This document shows, one piece after another, positions 8,707 through 16,138 of a stretch of DNA of 36,329 nt. A program made the position numbers and the translations under genes. The first letter of the stretch is position 1, and every line of letters begins with the position of its first letter. The stretch is from Symploca sp. SIO1C2 (GTDB taxonomy: Bacteria; Cyanobacteriota; Cyanobacteriia; Cyanobacteriales; Coleofasciculaceae), in assembly GCA_010672925.1 (NCBI GenBank), contig JAAHFP010000013.1, positions 376,761 through 413,089 of the forward strand. The letters are read 5' to 3'. The notes below the pieces were generated by a model that saw only the letters and a list, made by a program, of their open reading frames with translations, searched no databases and was not told the DNA's origin.

Positions 8707-10563
8707 ATGAATAAGTTTATTTCTCAAGCCTTGGGCTATTTAATTAACTTACTTTTCAAGCAGACTATCCTGATGTTAACAATTCTGTTTTGCATGGGAG
8801 TAGGAATAGCTGTGGTAAATATGTCTCGTGTATCCTCTAACCTGATCAAATCCCAAGCTATCCAACATGCCGCCTTTTATTCCCAAGCGATCCGAGAAGC
8901 ACGCGCCCTTTATAGCTCAGATGTAGTCAATCGTATAGAACCATTCCACCGAATTCCTGTCACTTCAAACTACAAAGCCCAAAAAGGAGCAATCCCTTTA
9001 CCCGCTACTTACCTAATAGAACTCAGTAAAAGCATAAGTAAACACAATGAAGGGATGCTAGTCCGACTTTATAGTGACTATCCTTTTCGGCCAAGGCTAC
9101 AGCAAGGAGAAGGTGGTCCCCAAGACGATTTTGAACTCGAAGCGCTCCGTCAGTTGAGACAAAATCCTGGGCAACCATTTTTTCGTCTAGAGCAATTCAG
9201 AGGTAATCAAGTCTTGCGATATGCTACAGCCGATATCTTGAAACCTAGTTGTGTTGCTTGCCATAATAGTCATCCTGATAGTACCAAAACTGATTGGCAA
9301 GTTGGAGATGTTAGAGGAGTATTAGAACTCATTGAACCCCTAGATATTTTGATGGATCAAATCCTTGTAGGTTTGAGAGGTACATCTATCATGCTAGGAG
9401 GAATATCCTTTTTGGGAGTTGCTGGGATAACCTTAGTACTCGGTAGACTACGTCAAACTGCTCAGGAATTGGAACTAAGGGTTAGGGAGCGCACAGCAGA
9501 TTTAGCTCAAGCTAATACAGAATTAGGTAAAACTAATGCTCTAATTCGCCAAGTCTTTGGACGTTATTTGACGGATGAAGTAGTCGCCAAGTTGTTGGAA
9601 GACCCCGAAAGATTGAAACTTGGTGGCGAAAGACGCAAAATTACGCTCCTGACTTCGGATTTAAGAGGATTTACTGCCACCTCCGAAAGATTATCTCCAG
9701 AAGAGGTGGTGCAAATCCTGAACCTATATCTGAAACAAATGGCAGATATCATTACTAAGCACGAAGGCACGATTGATGAGTTCCTCGGAGATGGAATTTT
9801 GGTTCTTTTTGGCGCTCCTACTATCAAAGCCGATGATGCGGTTAGAGCAGTTGCTTGTGCTGTAGAAATGCAATTAGCAATGGATTATGTTAATGCCCAA
9901 ATACAGGAATTGGGCTATTCACCATTAGAAATGGGCATTGGCATTAACACTGGGGAAGTAGTCGTAGGCAATATTGGCTCTGAAAAACGCACTAAGTATG
10001 GTGTTGTTGGCAGCCAAGTTAATTTGACTTACCGCATCGAATCTTATACCCTCGGTGGCCAAATTTTGATTGCCGAATCAACTTTACAAGAAGCAGGGGT
10101 AATAGTGAAAGTCAGTGGGCAAAAGGAGGTAAAACCCAAAGGAGTCAAGCAACCGATTCCGATCTATGAAGTTGGTGGTGTTGGTGGCAAATACAATTTA
10201 TTTCTGATTACAAGAGAAGAAGAATTTTTCACTTTACCAGAAGCAATTCCTCTACAATACACTGTTTTAGAAGGTAAAGAGATTGGGGAGCGAGTTTTTG
10301 TTGGTAGTTTAGTCACACTTTCAGAAAAATGTGCAGAAATCCAGTGTAAGCAAGATGAGCAACATATACTACCATCCCAACTGAGCAATATTAAACTAAA
10401 TTTATTAACCAAGTATTACGGAATGCTCAAAGTAAGTGAAGATATTTATGCCAAGGTTTTAGATGCCAACTCAGACAAGGGAAGCTTTGACATCTGTTTC
10501 ACCTTTAAACCACCCACAGTCCAGCATAGACTTGATACTCTTTATCAAAGATTGAAAAATTGA
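8707..10563 (+). CDS. Membrane-anchored class III nucleotide cyclase with DUF3365/Tll0287-like sensor
   Basis: 618 residues. A membrane segment (about 18-38) is followed by an extracytoplasmic sensor with the haem-type motif CVACH (182-186) in a DUF3365-like context, a second membrane segment (about 225-245), a short coiled linker, and a class III cyclase domain (about 305-490). Both metal-binding aspartates are present, D318 in SDLRGF and D362 in FLGDG, as are the transition-state residues N439 and R443. The purine-selecting positions carry Glu358 and Gly432, not the Lys/Asp pair of adenylate cyclases, so guanylate cyclase activity is possible. About 100 further C-terminal residues may form a PilZ-like domain (weak). 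The gene is divergent from the M49-like gene with 56 bp between starts, implying shared regulatory DNA. Likely role: couples periplasmic redox or haem state to cyclic-nucleotide signalling. Confidence 0.9.
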   Translation: MNKFISQALGYLINLLFKQTILMLTILFCMGVGIAVVNMSRVSSNLIKSQAIQHAAFYSQAIREARALYSSDVVNRIEPFHRIPVTSNYKAQKGAIPLPATYLIELSKSISKHNEGMLVRLYSDYPFRPRLQQGEGGPQDDFELEALRQLRQNPGQPFFRLEQFRGNQVLRYATADILKPSCVACHNSHPDSTKTDWQVGDVRGVLELIEPLDILMDQILVGLRGTSIMLGGISFLGVAGITLVLGRLRQTAQELELRVRERTADLAQANTELGKTNALIRQVFGRYLTDEVVAKLLEDPERLKLGGERRKITLLTSDLRGFTATSERLSPEEVVQILNLYLKQMADIITKHEGTIDEFLGDGILVLFGAPTIKADDAVRAVACAVEMQLAMDYVNAQIQELGYSPLEMGIGINTGEVVVGNIGSEKRTKYGVVGSQVNLTYRIESYTLGGQILIAESTLQEAGVIVKVSGQKEVKPKGVKQPIPIYEVGGVGGKYNLFLITREEEFFTLPEAIPLQYTVLEGKEIGERVFVGSLVTLSEKCAEIQCKQDEQHILPSQLSNIKLNLLTKYYGMLKVSEDIYAKVLDANSDKGSFDICFTFKPPTVQHRLDTLYQRLKN

Positions 10564-10672
10564 AATTTGTTGTTGGTTGTTTGTTATTGGTTGTTTGTCG
10601 TTTGTCTTTTGTTGTTTGGGAATTTCTCCTTGTCTCCCTTGTCTCCCCTATCTCCCCATCTCCCCAAATCTT
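10562..10672. repeat. Low-complexity GTTGTTTG/CTCCCTTGT repeat tract
   Basis: The tract starts inside the cyclase stop codon and consists of GTTG/GTTTGTT units followed by CTTGTCTCCC and CTCCCCAT units. The same composite occurs inverted and in frame inside the next gene (11414-11485), and the CTTGTCTCCC part recurs at 12265-12321. It fills most of the cyclase-URC4 spacer; no terminator hairpin is evident. Confidence 0.75.
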
Positions 10673-10716
10673 TGGTCTAATGGTCATGAGTGTCTACTTG
10701 ATAAAAAAGGGGAGCC

Positions 10717-12027
10717 TTGGATAATCATCAACCAGCAGCGATCGCGGAATCTGAACAGAGGGCAATTGCTTATCTGAGAACACCAGCAGCGATTCGGAAG
10801 CAATGCGATCGCCTTTTTACCTTAACCTGTGCTGACCAGTTACCTCACTTTCGCTGCAATTTAACTAAGTTAGATCAGGTAGCTGATTATGTCATCCAGG
10901 TGATCAAGGATGAGTATCCCGACTTGAATATCCCCTTTCACAGCCGCTGGAGACATTTTGAGGTGGGTAATGAGTCGCGTCTTGGGGAACTAGAGCAAAA
11001 ATTGGCAGGACTTACCCCTTTAGAAAAAGCTCGAACCAAGTATGATCTAGCAATAGTTAGTGTGTTACTCGATGCAGGTGCTGGTGCTGCATGGGAGTAC
11101 CATGAACAGGAAACAGAACAAGTATTTAGTCGTTCTGAAGGCTTAGCAGTAGCTAGTTTCCACATGTTTTGCCAGGGAGCTTTTTCTAGTCACTTGGAAC
11201 AACCCTTACAAGCTGATGCTCAAGGATTGCAAAACTTAACTGTAGATCAGCTAGCCGAGGGATTTCAGGTAAGTCAACGCAATCCACTAGTGGGACTTGA
11301 GGGTCGTTTGCAGTTATTACAGCGTCTAGGAGAATCCCTGCAAGCCTTTCCCCACTTATTTGGTACAGGAAATCCCCGTCCTGGTAATTTGGTACATTAC
11401 TTGTTGGAGGGACGCGGAGATGGGGAAACAAGGGAGGAATTACCAAACAACCAACAACAAATAACCAACAACAAACAACTATCCGCTTCTAATGTACTAA
11501 CCGCAATCTTGGAAGGATTGGGAAATATTTGGCCGGGACGGGTAGCGATCGCTGATGTAAACTTAGGTGATGTTTGGTTCCATCCGGCTCTGCCAGGAGA
11601 TCACCTTGAGGATCAATATGTACCGTTTCACAAGCTTTCTCAGTGGTTGACCTACTCTTTATTAGAACCACTACAGGAATTGGGTTGGGAAATTACAGGA
11701 CTAGATGAATTGACAGGTTTACCGGAATATCGCAATGGTGGTTTGTGCTTAGATTTAGGGCTACTAGAAGTCAAAGATACTGCGATTTTAGACCAACCTC
11801 ACTTACCGGGTTCGGAGGTAATAGTTGAGTGGCGAGCACTTACCGTCTGCTTATTAGATAGAATTGCTGATGCGATCCGACAACAGCTTCACCTGAGTAC
11901 AGCTGAGTTGCCATTAGTGAAAGTCTTACAAGGAGGAACTTGGACAGCAGGCAGAAAAATTGCTAAAAATTTGAGAGTTGGAGGGGTTCCTCCAATTCAG
12001 ATTGAGAGCGATGGCACAGTATTTTAA
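10717..12027 (+). CDS. URC4/urg3 family protein (DUF1688)
   Basis: About 436 residues from a TTG start at 10717. The N-terminal stretch YLRTPAAIRKQCDRLF, FHSRWRHFEVG and later GLGNIWPGR are, as I recall, hallmarks of the DUF1688/URC4 family, known from fungal uracil catabolism and also found in cyanobacteria. Its biochemical reaction is not established to my knowledge. The frame upstream is repeat-like, and no ATG in frame precedes the conserved start, so TTG is the plausible initiator. Residues about 233-257 are rich in Asn and Gln and are encoded by an insertion of the GTTGTTTG/CTCCCTTGT repeat (see 11414-11485), in what looks like a variable loop. No other pyrimidine-catabolism gene is nearby. 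Confidence 0.8.
   Translation: MDNHQPAAIAESEQRAIAYLRTPAAIRKQCDRLFTLTCADQLPHFRCNLTKLDQVADYVIQVIKDEYPDLNIPFHSRWRHFEVGNESRLGELEQKLAGLTPLEKARTKYDLAIVSVLLDAGAGAAWEYHEQETEQVFSRSEGLAVASFHMFCQGAFSSHLEQPLQADAQGLQNLTVDQLAEGFQVSQRNPLVGLEGRLQLLQRLGESLQAFPHLFGTGNPRPGNLVHYLLEGRGDGETREELPNNQQQITNNKQLSASNVLTAILEGLGNIWPGRVAIADVNLGDVWFHPALPGDHLEDQYVPFHKLSQWLTYSLLEPLQELGWEITGLDELTGLPEYRNGGLCLDLGLLEVKDTAILDQPHLPGSEVIVEWRALTVCLLDRIADAIRQQLHLSTAELPLVKVLQGGTWTAGRKIAKNLRVGGVPPIQIESDGTVF
11414..11485. repeat. In-frame dispersed repeat inside the URC4-like gene
   Basis: GGAGATGGGG, ACAAGGGAGGAATT and repeated CCAACAACAA units match the reverse complement of the intergenic tract 10562-10672 in order and composition. 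About 24 residues, Asn/Gln-rich, are added without frameshift. Confidence 0.75.
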
Positions 12028-12607
12028 CGGTAAATTAGACCTCTTGCAAAAAATGCTCTAGGGAGCAAGATGTTCTAAGTAGCAAGATGCTCCCACTACA
12101 AAATAACTGAAAAATCCTATCTAGGGTTTGCTGTATAAAAGCAGGAGCGTTGTCAGATAAAGGTTTGAAGCATTCTTTTTCCAATGCAAGTCCAAGGTTT
12201 TAGGACCTACAAGCTCAAAATATGAGCACAAATGATGAAAATTTTGGGCTCTTTACAACTACTATCTCCCTTGTCCTCCTTGTCTTCCTTGTCTCCCTTG
12301 TCTCCCTTGTCCCCTTGTCAGACTTCCTGAAGCAAACCCTATCTAGGTGTGGAAATTGCGATCGCGCCTGTGAGGAAGAACACACTTACACTTACCAGAG
12401 AGCTTTGTTAATGTAGGCTTGAGGTATATTTACCAATAACCCAACTTGGTCATTTTCACCCCTTACTGCTTGGCTTGTACCAATTACTGAGGCTCGAAAC
12501 CTCTCAAAGTCCGGATTTGCTTAGTTTGGGAGACCATTGGGAAATTACTATAGCAGTACAACAGCAAACTAAAAATAAATTTTAAAGAGCATAGGAGACC
12601 CCCTTAC
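12028..12607. other. 580-bp spacer; inverted repeat 12061-12094 and CTTGTCTCCC tract
   Basis: GGGAGCA (12061-12067) pairs with TGCTCCC (12088-12094) just after the URC4-like stop and may act as a terminator, although there is no U-tract. Bases 12265-12321 are CTTGTCTCCC repeats, which create a spurious short frame (12222-12416). A sequence TTAGACCTCTTGCAAAAAAT at 12035 resembles one at 24579. I see no convincing gene. The last bases carry AGGAGACC, the ribosome site of the next gene. Confidence 0.6.
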
Positions 12608-13624
12608 ATGGCTGCAACCGACTTCAAAGACTACTACGCCATCCTGGGAGTAAGTAAAAGTGCTAGTGCTGACGAAATTAAAAAGAATTTTCGGCGTTTA
12701 GCAAGGAAATACCACCCGGATTTGAACTCTGGCAATAAAACAGCAGAGGCTCGTTTTAAGGAAATCAATGAAGCTTACGAAGTTTTATCAGATCCAGACA
12801 AACGAAAGAAGTATGATCAATTTGGTCGGTACTGGAAGCAAGCGGGTCAAAGTTGGTCTCCTAATGGTGGTGGTGCAGGTTTCGATACTGGTGGCTTTGA
12901 TTTTGGCGCCTATGGCAGTTTTGATGAGTTCATCAATGAGTTACTAGGAAAATTTTCTACCGGTACTTCCAGAAATCCCAATCAAACCTATACCTATAGT
13001 CCTGGTTCAAGAGGTGGCTCTACTAAGTTTAGTGACTATGGTAACTATGGCAACTCTTCTGGTTTTAACAACACAGCAACAGCTACAAGTACAGATCAGG
13101 AAGCAAATATTACTTTGAGTTGGTCTGATGCCTTTCAAGGAGTCCAAAAACGCTTAAATCTAGGTAGTGAAGTTATAGAAGTGCGGATTCCCCCAGGTGT
13201 GAAATCCGGAAGCCGTATTCGTATTCGAGGTAAGGGTCAGTTAAACCCTCGTAGCCAGCGAAGAGGAGATTTATACCTCAATGTGGAACTCAAGCCTCAC
13301 TCTTTCTTTCAATTCGATGGAGATAATATCCTGTGTGAAGTACCGGTAACCCCAGATGAAGCAGTTTTAGGTACATCAGTTGAAGTACCAACACCAGATG
13401 GCAAAGTTACCGTCAATGTTCCTGCTGGTATCCGTTCCGGTCAATCTCTACGGTTGCGTGGAAAAGGTTGGTCTACAACAAAAGGTGAACGCAGTGATCA
13501 GTTAGTGCGGATTATGATCGTTACACCGAAAGATATCACCCAGCGTGAGCGGGAGTACTACGAGAAAATTCGTGAACTCCGCAGTTTCAATCCTCGCAGT
13601 TATTTATCACAGATTCAACTTTAG
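12608..13624 (+). CDS. DnaJ/CbpA-type J-domain co-chaperone (class B)
   Basis: 338 residues. The N-terminal J domain (about 7-72) has [12 protein letters not shown] and the essential HPD tripeptide; it stimulates Hsp70 (DnaK) ATPase. A long Gly/Phe/Ser-rich linker (about 80-165) follows, then two beta-sandwich substrate-binding domains with IRIRGKGQ and LRLRGKGW. The CxxCxGxG zinc-finger repeats of true DnaJ are absent, placing it with CbpA/DnaJ class B proteins. AGGAGACC lies shortly before the ATG, a good ribosome site. Preceded by a 580-bp spacer, so it is probably transcribed alone. No heat-shock element such as CIRCE (TTAGCACTC-N9-GAGTGCTAA) is visible upstream. Cyanobacteria have several such paralogues; which one this is cannot be said. 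Confidence 0.93.
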   Translation: MAATDFKDYYAILGVSKSASADEIKKNFRRLARKYHPDLNSGNKTAEARFKEINEAYEVLSDPDKRKKYDQFGRYWKQAGQSWSPNGGGAGFDTGGFDFGAYGSFDEFINELLGKFSTGTSRNPNQTYTYSPGSRGGSTKFSDYGNYGNSSGFNNTATATSTDQEANITLSWSDAFQGVQKRLNLGSEVIEVRIPPGVKSGSRIRIRGKGQLNPRSQRRGDLYLNVELKPHSFFQFDGDNILCEVPVTPDEAVLGTSVEVPTPDGKVTVNVPAGIRSGQSLRLRGKGWSTTKGERSDQLVRIMIVTPKDITQREREYYEKIRELRSFNPRSYLSQIQL

Positions 13625-13711
13625 TTCAACGACGGTTGATCAACTCTCCCTATCGGTATCCTCAAGTTAACGCAGCCAATTCCCGATTCCCAATTCCCCA
13701 GGTTATCGTTT

Positions 13712-13997
13712 GGGCGGGTTTTGTAGGTCAATTATCATTCAAATTCGTTAACGGCGACCCTAGACCATTGGTGTCAACTTAAGGTGAAAAGCGCTTGAAG
13801 CTGGGGAGCGGAGGAGCAGAGGAGCACAGGAGCACAGGAGCAATAGAATGCTCTTGTCGCTAGCTCTTTTTACTGTTAATCAGGTAGGGTAACGCTACCC
13901 GCACTCTTCTTTGAAAGTAGAACGTCTCGAAAGCATCAATTGGCAATGGTTGTGGCTTAAGTTGACACCAATGACCCTAAACCCGCCCCTACAATTA
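13712..13997. repeat. GC-rich inverted-repeat unit interrupted by the MITE at 13766-13973
   Basis: With the 208-bp element removed, the sequence has GGGCGGGTTTT at its left end and CCTAAACCCGCCCC at its right, around an AT-rich centre. This is the same layout as 27864-27922. The insertion lies near one arm. Confidence 0.65.
13766..13973. mobile_element. Miniature inverted-repeat element, copy 1 (208 bp)
   Basis: Perfect 18-bp terminal inverted repeats, CATTGGTGTCAACTTAAG on the left and its complement on the right. Flanking 9-bp duplications are ACCCTAGAC and ACCCTAAAC (8 of 9 identical). The interior has GGAGCA-type tandem units and a small hairpin GGGTAACGCTACCC; it has no coding capacity for a transposase. 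The same ends bound the element at 28233-28445, whose interior is unrelated. Presumably mobilised in trans by a transposase elsewhere. Confidence 0.85.
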
Positions 13998-14012
13998 ACT
14001 TTGGTCAGTTGA

Positions 14013-14249
14013 CTAATTTTGGCTGTGGAGCAATGCTGTTGCTGCTGCTTGTAAAGAGGCGTAGCCATTGTCAGGTTGACCGTTAATATAATACTTATGA
14101 TCAATGGCGGATTCACAAATAGCGCCAACTAACTCCCCATCGTTTCCATAGACTGCCAACAGCTGCTCAACTCTATCAGATGGAAAGCCTTTGAGGGTTG
14201 CATCCCAGTCAGTTTTTTGAATTGGGCGAACCTTAATTGTTTCATCCAT
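14013..14249 (-). CDS. Small protein of unknown function
   Basis: 78 residues from ATG 14249, chosen because AAGGAG lies at a proper distance upstream (14259-14264); an earlier in-frame ATG would contain that ribosome site within the coding region. The sequence is soluble, slightly acidic, without cysteines apart from one (AICESAID), and ends in an Ala/Leu-rich helix. I do not recognise a family. The clear ribosome site and lack of repeats favour a real gene. It lies between a miniature element and a dispersed repeat, same strand as the two redox genes upstream of it; no operon is evident because a repeat of about 130 bp separates them. Confidence 0.6.
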   Translation of the reverse strand: MDETIKVRPIQKTDWDATLKGFPSDRVEQLLAVYGNDGELVGAICESAIDHKYYINGQPDNGYASLQAAATALLHSQN

Positions 14250-14283
14250 ACCATCAACTCCTTTTTTCAAATGACCAGAGAAA

Positions 14284-14410
14284 TTTTAGATTTTTAGATT
14301 TTAGATTTTAGATTTGAAGAATTAAAACGGTTACAAGCCCCTAAATTTATTTAGGTCATAAATCTCAAATCTTCAATTTTCAATCTTCAATTGTTTGACT
14401 TGTTACCCTG
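14284..14410. repeat. Dispersed repeat: TTTTAGA heptamers plus conserved 90-bp tail, copy 1
   Basis: Tandem TTTTAGA units are followed by AATTAAAACGGTTACAAGCC, an imperfect palindrome around CTAAATTTATTTAGG, and CTTCAATTTTCAATCTTCAA. The same order occurs at 35456-35569. Here the tail supplies the last residues and stop codon of the gene at 14387-14947. Confidence 0.85.
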
Positions 14411-14947
14411 TGAACTGATTACCTCTAGCAAAGTCTCCACTTCTGCATTAGTTGATAAGAAAGAAAATAGATGTTTAAAGCACAGTTTTCCGTTACTATC
14501 TAGGAGAAACTGGGCTGGTAAGGGGGCTCCCAATGCCTGACCAACTTGATATGCTCGAAAGATATCACAGTCGGGGTTACTCAGGAGGGGCATCTTTAAG
14601 TTTAAGTCTTTAACTACTTTTTGGCTTTGCTTAGGGTCAGTACTAGTAATCATCAAGACTTCGACCCCTTGTTCTCTAAAGCGATGGTAGTTTTCGTTCA
14701 TCGCTTTGATGTGAGGAAAGCAGAAGGGACAGTATTGCTTTTCTGTAAAGATGCGGGTAAAAGCAAGAATAACAGGTTGTTTGCTTCGGTAAAAGGATAA
14801 CTTTACCTGACAGTTGTTTGTAATATCAGGCAACTCAAAGTCAGGAGTTCTTCTCCCTAGTTTGAGACTATTGGTAGCCGGTAGTGGAACAAAATTGCGG
14901 AAGAAGCGCTTATTGAATAAACCGCTAAAGTCAGTGGAAGTTAGCAT
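14387..14947 (-). CDS. Peroxiredoxin-like (AhpC/TSA, redoxin-fold) protein
   Basis: 186 residues. GRRTPDFELPD opens a thioredoxin-fold peroxiredoxin domain; YCPFCFPH holds a CxxC pair at the position of the peroxidatic cysteine, and APLPAQFLLDSNG is the usual cis-Pro/strand region. The CPFC arrangement, instead of the PxxxTxxC of classical peroxiredoxins, suggests an atypical redoxin that may act as a thiol reductase or a PRX-like enzyme. No signal peptide, so cytoplasmic. The last residues (about QGNKSNN) and stop come from the dispersed repeat at 14284-14410, so the native C-terminus may have been altered. It is followed on the same strand by the small gene at 14013-14249 and preceded by the 2-Cys peroxiredoxin, about 250 bp away; a shared redox-defence role is plausible. 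Confidence 0.82.
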   Translation of the reverse strand: MLTSTDFSGLFNKRFFRNFVPLPATNSLKLGRRTPDFELPDITNNCQVKLSFYRSKQPVILAFTRIFTEKQYCPFCFPHIKAMNENYHRFREQGVEVLMITSTDPKQSQKVVKDLNLKMPLLSNPDCDIFRAYQVGQALGAPLPAQFLLDSNGKLCFKHLFSFLSTNAEVETLLEVISSQGNKSNN

Positions 14948-14996
14948 CGGTAGTCATATCAAATCCGGAAATTGCCCATACAAATGACGGAGGAGA

Positions 14997-15027
14997 TTTT
15001 AGATTTTAGATTTTAGATTTTAGATTT
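14997..15027. repeat. TTTTAGA heptamer tandem repeat
   Basis: About four tandem TTTTAGA units, without the conserved tail seen at 14284 and 35456. Followed by CCCCATTCC-type low-complexity sequence (15055-15085). These short heptameric repeats are typical of filamentous cyanobacteria. Confidence 0.8.
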
Positions 15028-15160
15028 AATTCTCGCATCCATAAGGTAAATCTCCCATTTCCTATTCCCCATTCCCCATTCCCTAAAACCAATAACTAAT
15101 GTAGCTCACAAGTCTGAGAAACGCTATATATAAATCCTTTTACTGGGAGTCGCTGAGAAT

Positions 15161-15189
15161 CCCACACTTCCTGATCTGGCAAGTGTGGG
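15161..15189 (-). terminator. Hairpin downstream of the 2-Cys peroxiredoxin gene
   Basis: CCCACACTT (15161-15169) and AAGTGTGGG (15181-15189) form a perfect 9-bp stem with an 11-base loop, 6 bp beyond the peroxiredoxin stop on the minus strand. There is no strong U-tract. Confidence 0.6.
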
Positions 15190-15195
15190 AGTATA

Positions 15196-15801
15196 TTACA
15201 CAGCAGAGAAGTAAACTTTTGATTTTACTGGATCAGGATTCATGGTTTTTTCTCCTGGTTTCCAGCCCTCTGGACAGACTTCATCAGGATGAGTCTGAAC
15301 GTATTGAATGGCTTTAAGGGTACGTAGAGTTTCGTCAACACTACGACCAAAAGAAAGGTTATTAATCGTTTCGTGCTGAATAATACCTTCTTTGTCAATG
15401 ATGAACAAACCGCGTAGAGCTACACCAGCCTCAGGGTCAAGAACATTGAAAGCAGTGCTGATTTCTTTTTTGATATCAGAAACTAAAGGATAGCTGAGAT
15501 CCCCAACACCACCACTCTTTCTGTCTGTCTGAATCCAGGCTAGGTGAGAGAATTCACTGTCAACAGAGACGCCAAGGACTTCAGTGCCTAATTCTTTAAA
15601 TTCTTCAAAGCGATCGCTAAATGCGGTGATTTCTGTAGGGCAAACAAAGGTAAAGTCAAGGGGATAGAAAAACAAGACGACATATTTGCCAAGATAGTCA
15701 GACAGTTTAATTGTCTTGAATTCCTGATCGGCTACAGCAGTGGCAGTGAAGTCGGGAGCCTGTTGGCCTACCCGCAGACATCCTTCTGTCGGACTAGTCA
15801 T
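15196..15801 (-). CDS. Typical 2-Cys peroxiredoxin
   Basis: 201 residues, the usual length. The peroxidatic cysteine sits in [10 protein letters not shown] (about residue 55) and the resolving cysteine in DEVCPEGW (about 176). It reduces hydrogen peroxide and alkyl hydroperoxides using thioredoxin, as a cytosolic homodimer/decamer. The C-terminus has the YF motif (VYFSAV) and the loop has GGVG where sensitive peroxiredoxins have GGLG, so partial susceptibility to over-oxidation is possible. Start ATG 15801 is followed at once by a conserved N-terminus. A perfect palindrome TCGTAACGATTACGA lies about 125 bp upstream in the spacer shared with the divergent debranching-enzyme gene. Confidence 0.96.
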   Translation of the reverse strand: MTSPTEGCLRVGQQAPDFTATAVADQEFKTIKLSDYLGKYVVLFFYPLDFTFVCPTEITAFSDRFEEFKELGTEVLGVSVDSEFSHLAWIQTDRKSGGVGDLSYPLVSDIKKEISTAFNVLDPEAGVALRGLFIIDKEGIIQHETINNLSFGRSVDETLRTLKAIQYVQTHPDEVCPEGWKPGEKTMNPDPVKSKVYFSAV

Positions 15802-15924
15802 GAAGTTATTCTCCTTGAATTCTGCTAACGTTTTAGTTCGAGCTTAGTTACCGCTTAGTTTATAGCTAACCTATCGGTGCTGTTAACAACTGATGATTTA
15901 CGAACCGTTACAAATGTATCATAC

Positions 15925-15939
15925 TCGTAACGATTACGA
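15925..15939. promoter_or_regulatory. Operator-like palindrome between peroxiredoxin and debranching-enzyme genes
   Basis: TCGTAACGATTACGA has two 6-base perfect half-sites (TCGTAA/TTACGA) around CGA. An overlapping pair CGTTAC and GTAACG lies at 15906-15932. It does not match the PerR or Zur boxes I know. No bound regulator can be named. Confidence 0.35.
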
Positions 15940-16138
15940 ATGAGAATTAATAATTGAGAATTGAAAAACGACAAATCAATACTTTCAGCTGTTTTCATCT
16001 CCCCACGCCTCCCACACTCCCCACACCCTTCATACCTTTTTTTCGCTCATCCCATGATTAGTGAATTGGTGCTCTAGGGGAGTTCACGACTTAGACTTGA
16101 GAGTAAAGACAATCATACAGGGGTAGGGAAAAATCGCG

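Noticed and set aside
10505-10777. Frames on both strands between the cyclase and the URC4-like gene
   Set aside because: Produced by the GTTGTTTG/CTCCCTTGT tract, which contains few stops in several phases.
12222-12416. 64-codon frame after the URC4-like gene
   Set aside because: It is composed largely of CTTGTCTCCC low-complexity repeats and has no ribosome site or recognisable content.
13895-14128. 77-codon minus-strand frame across the miniature element
   Set aside because: Overlaps the better supported gene 14013-14249 in another phase and runs into the mobile element.
15930-15962. Fur-like box GAATGAGAATTAATAATTG
   Set aside because: The match to the GATAAT-type consensus is poor, and it lies far from both starts in AT-rich DNA.
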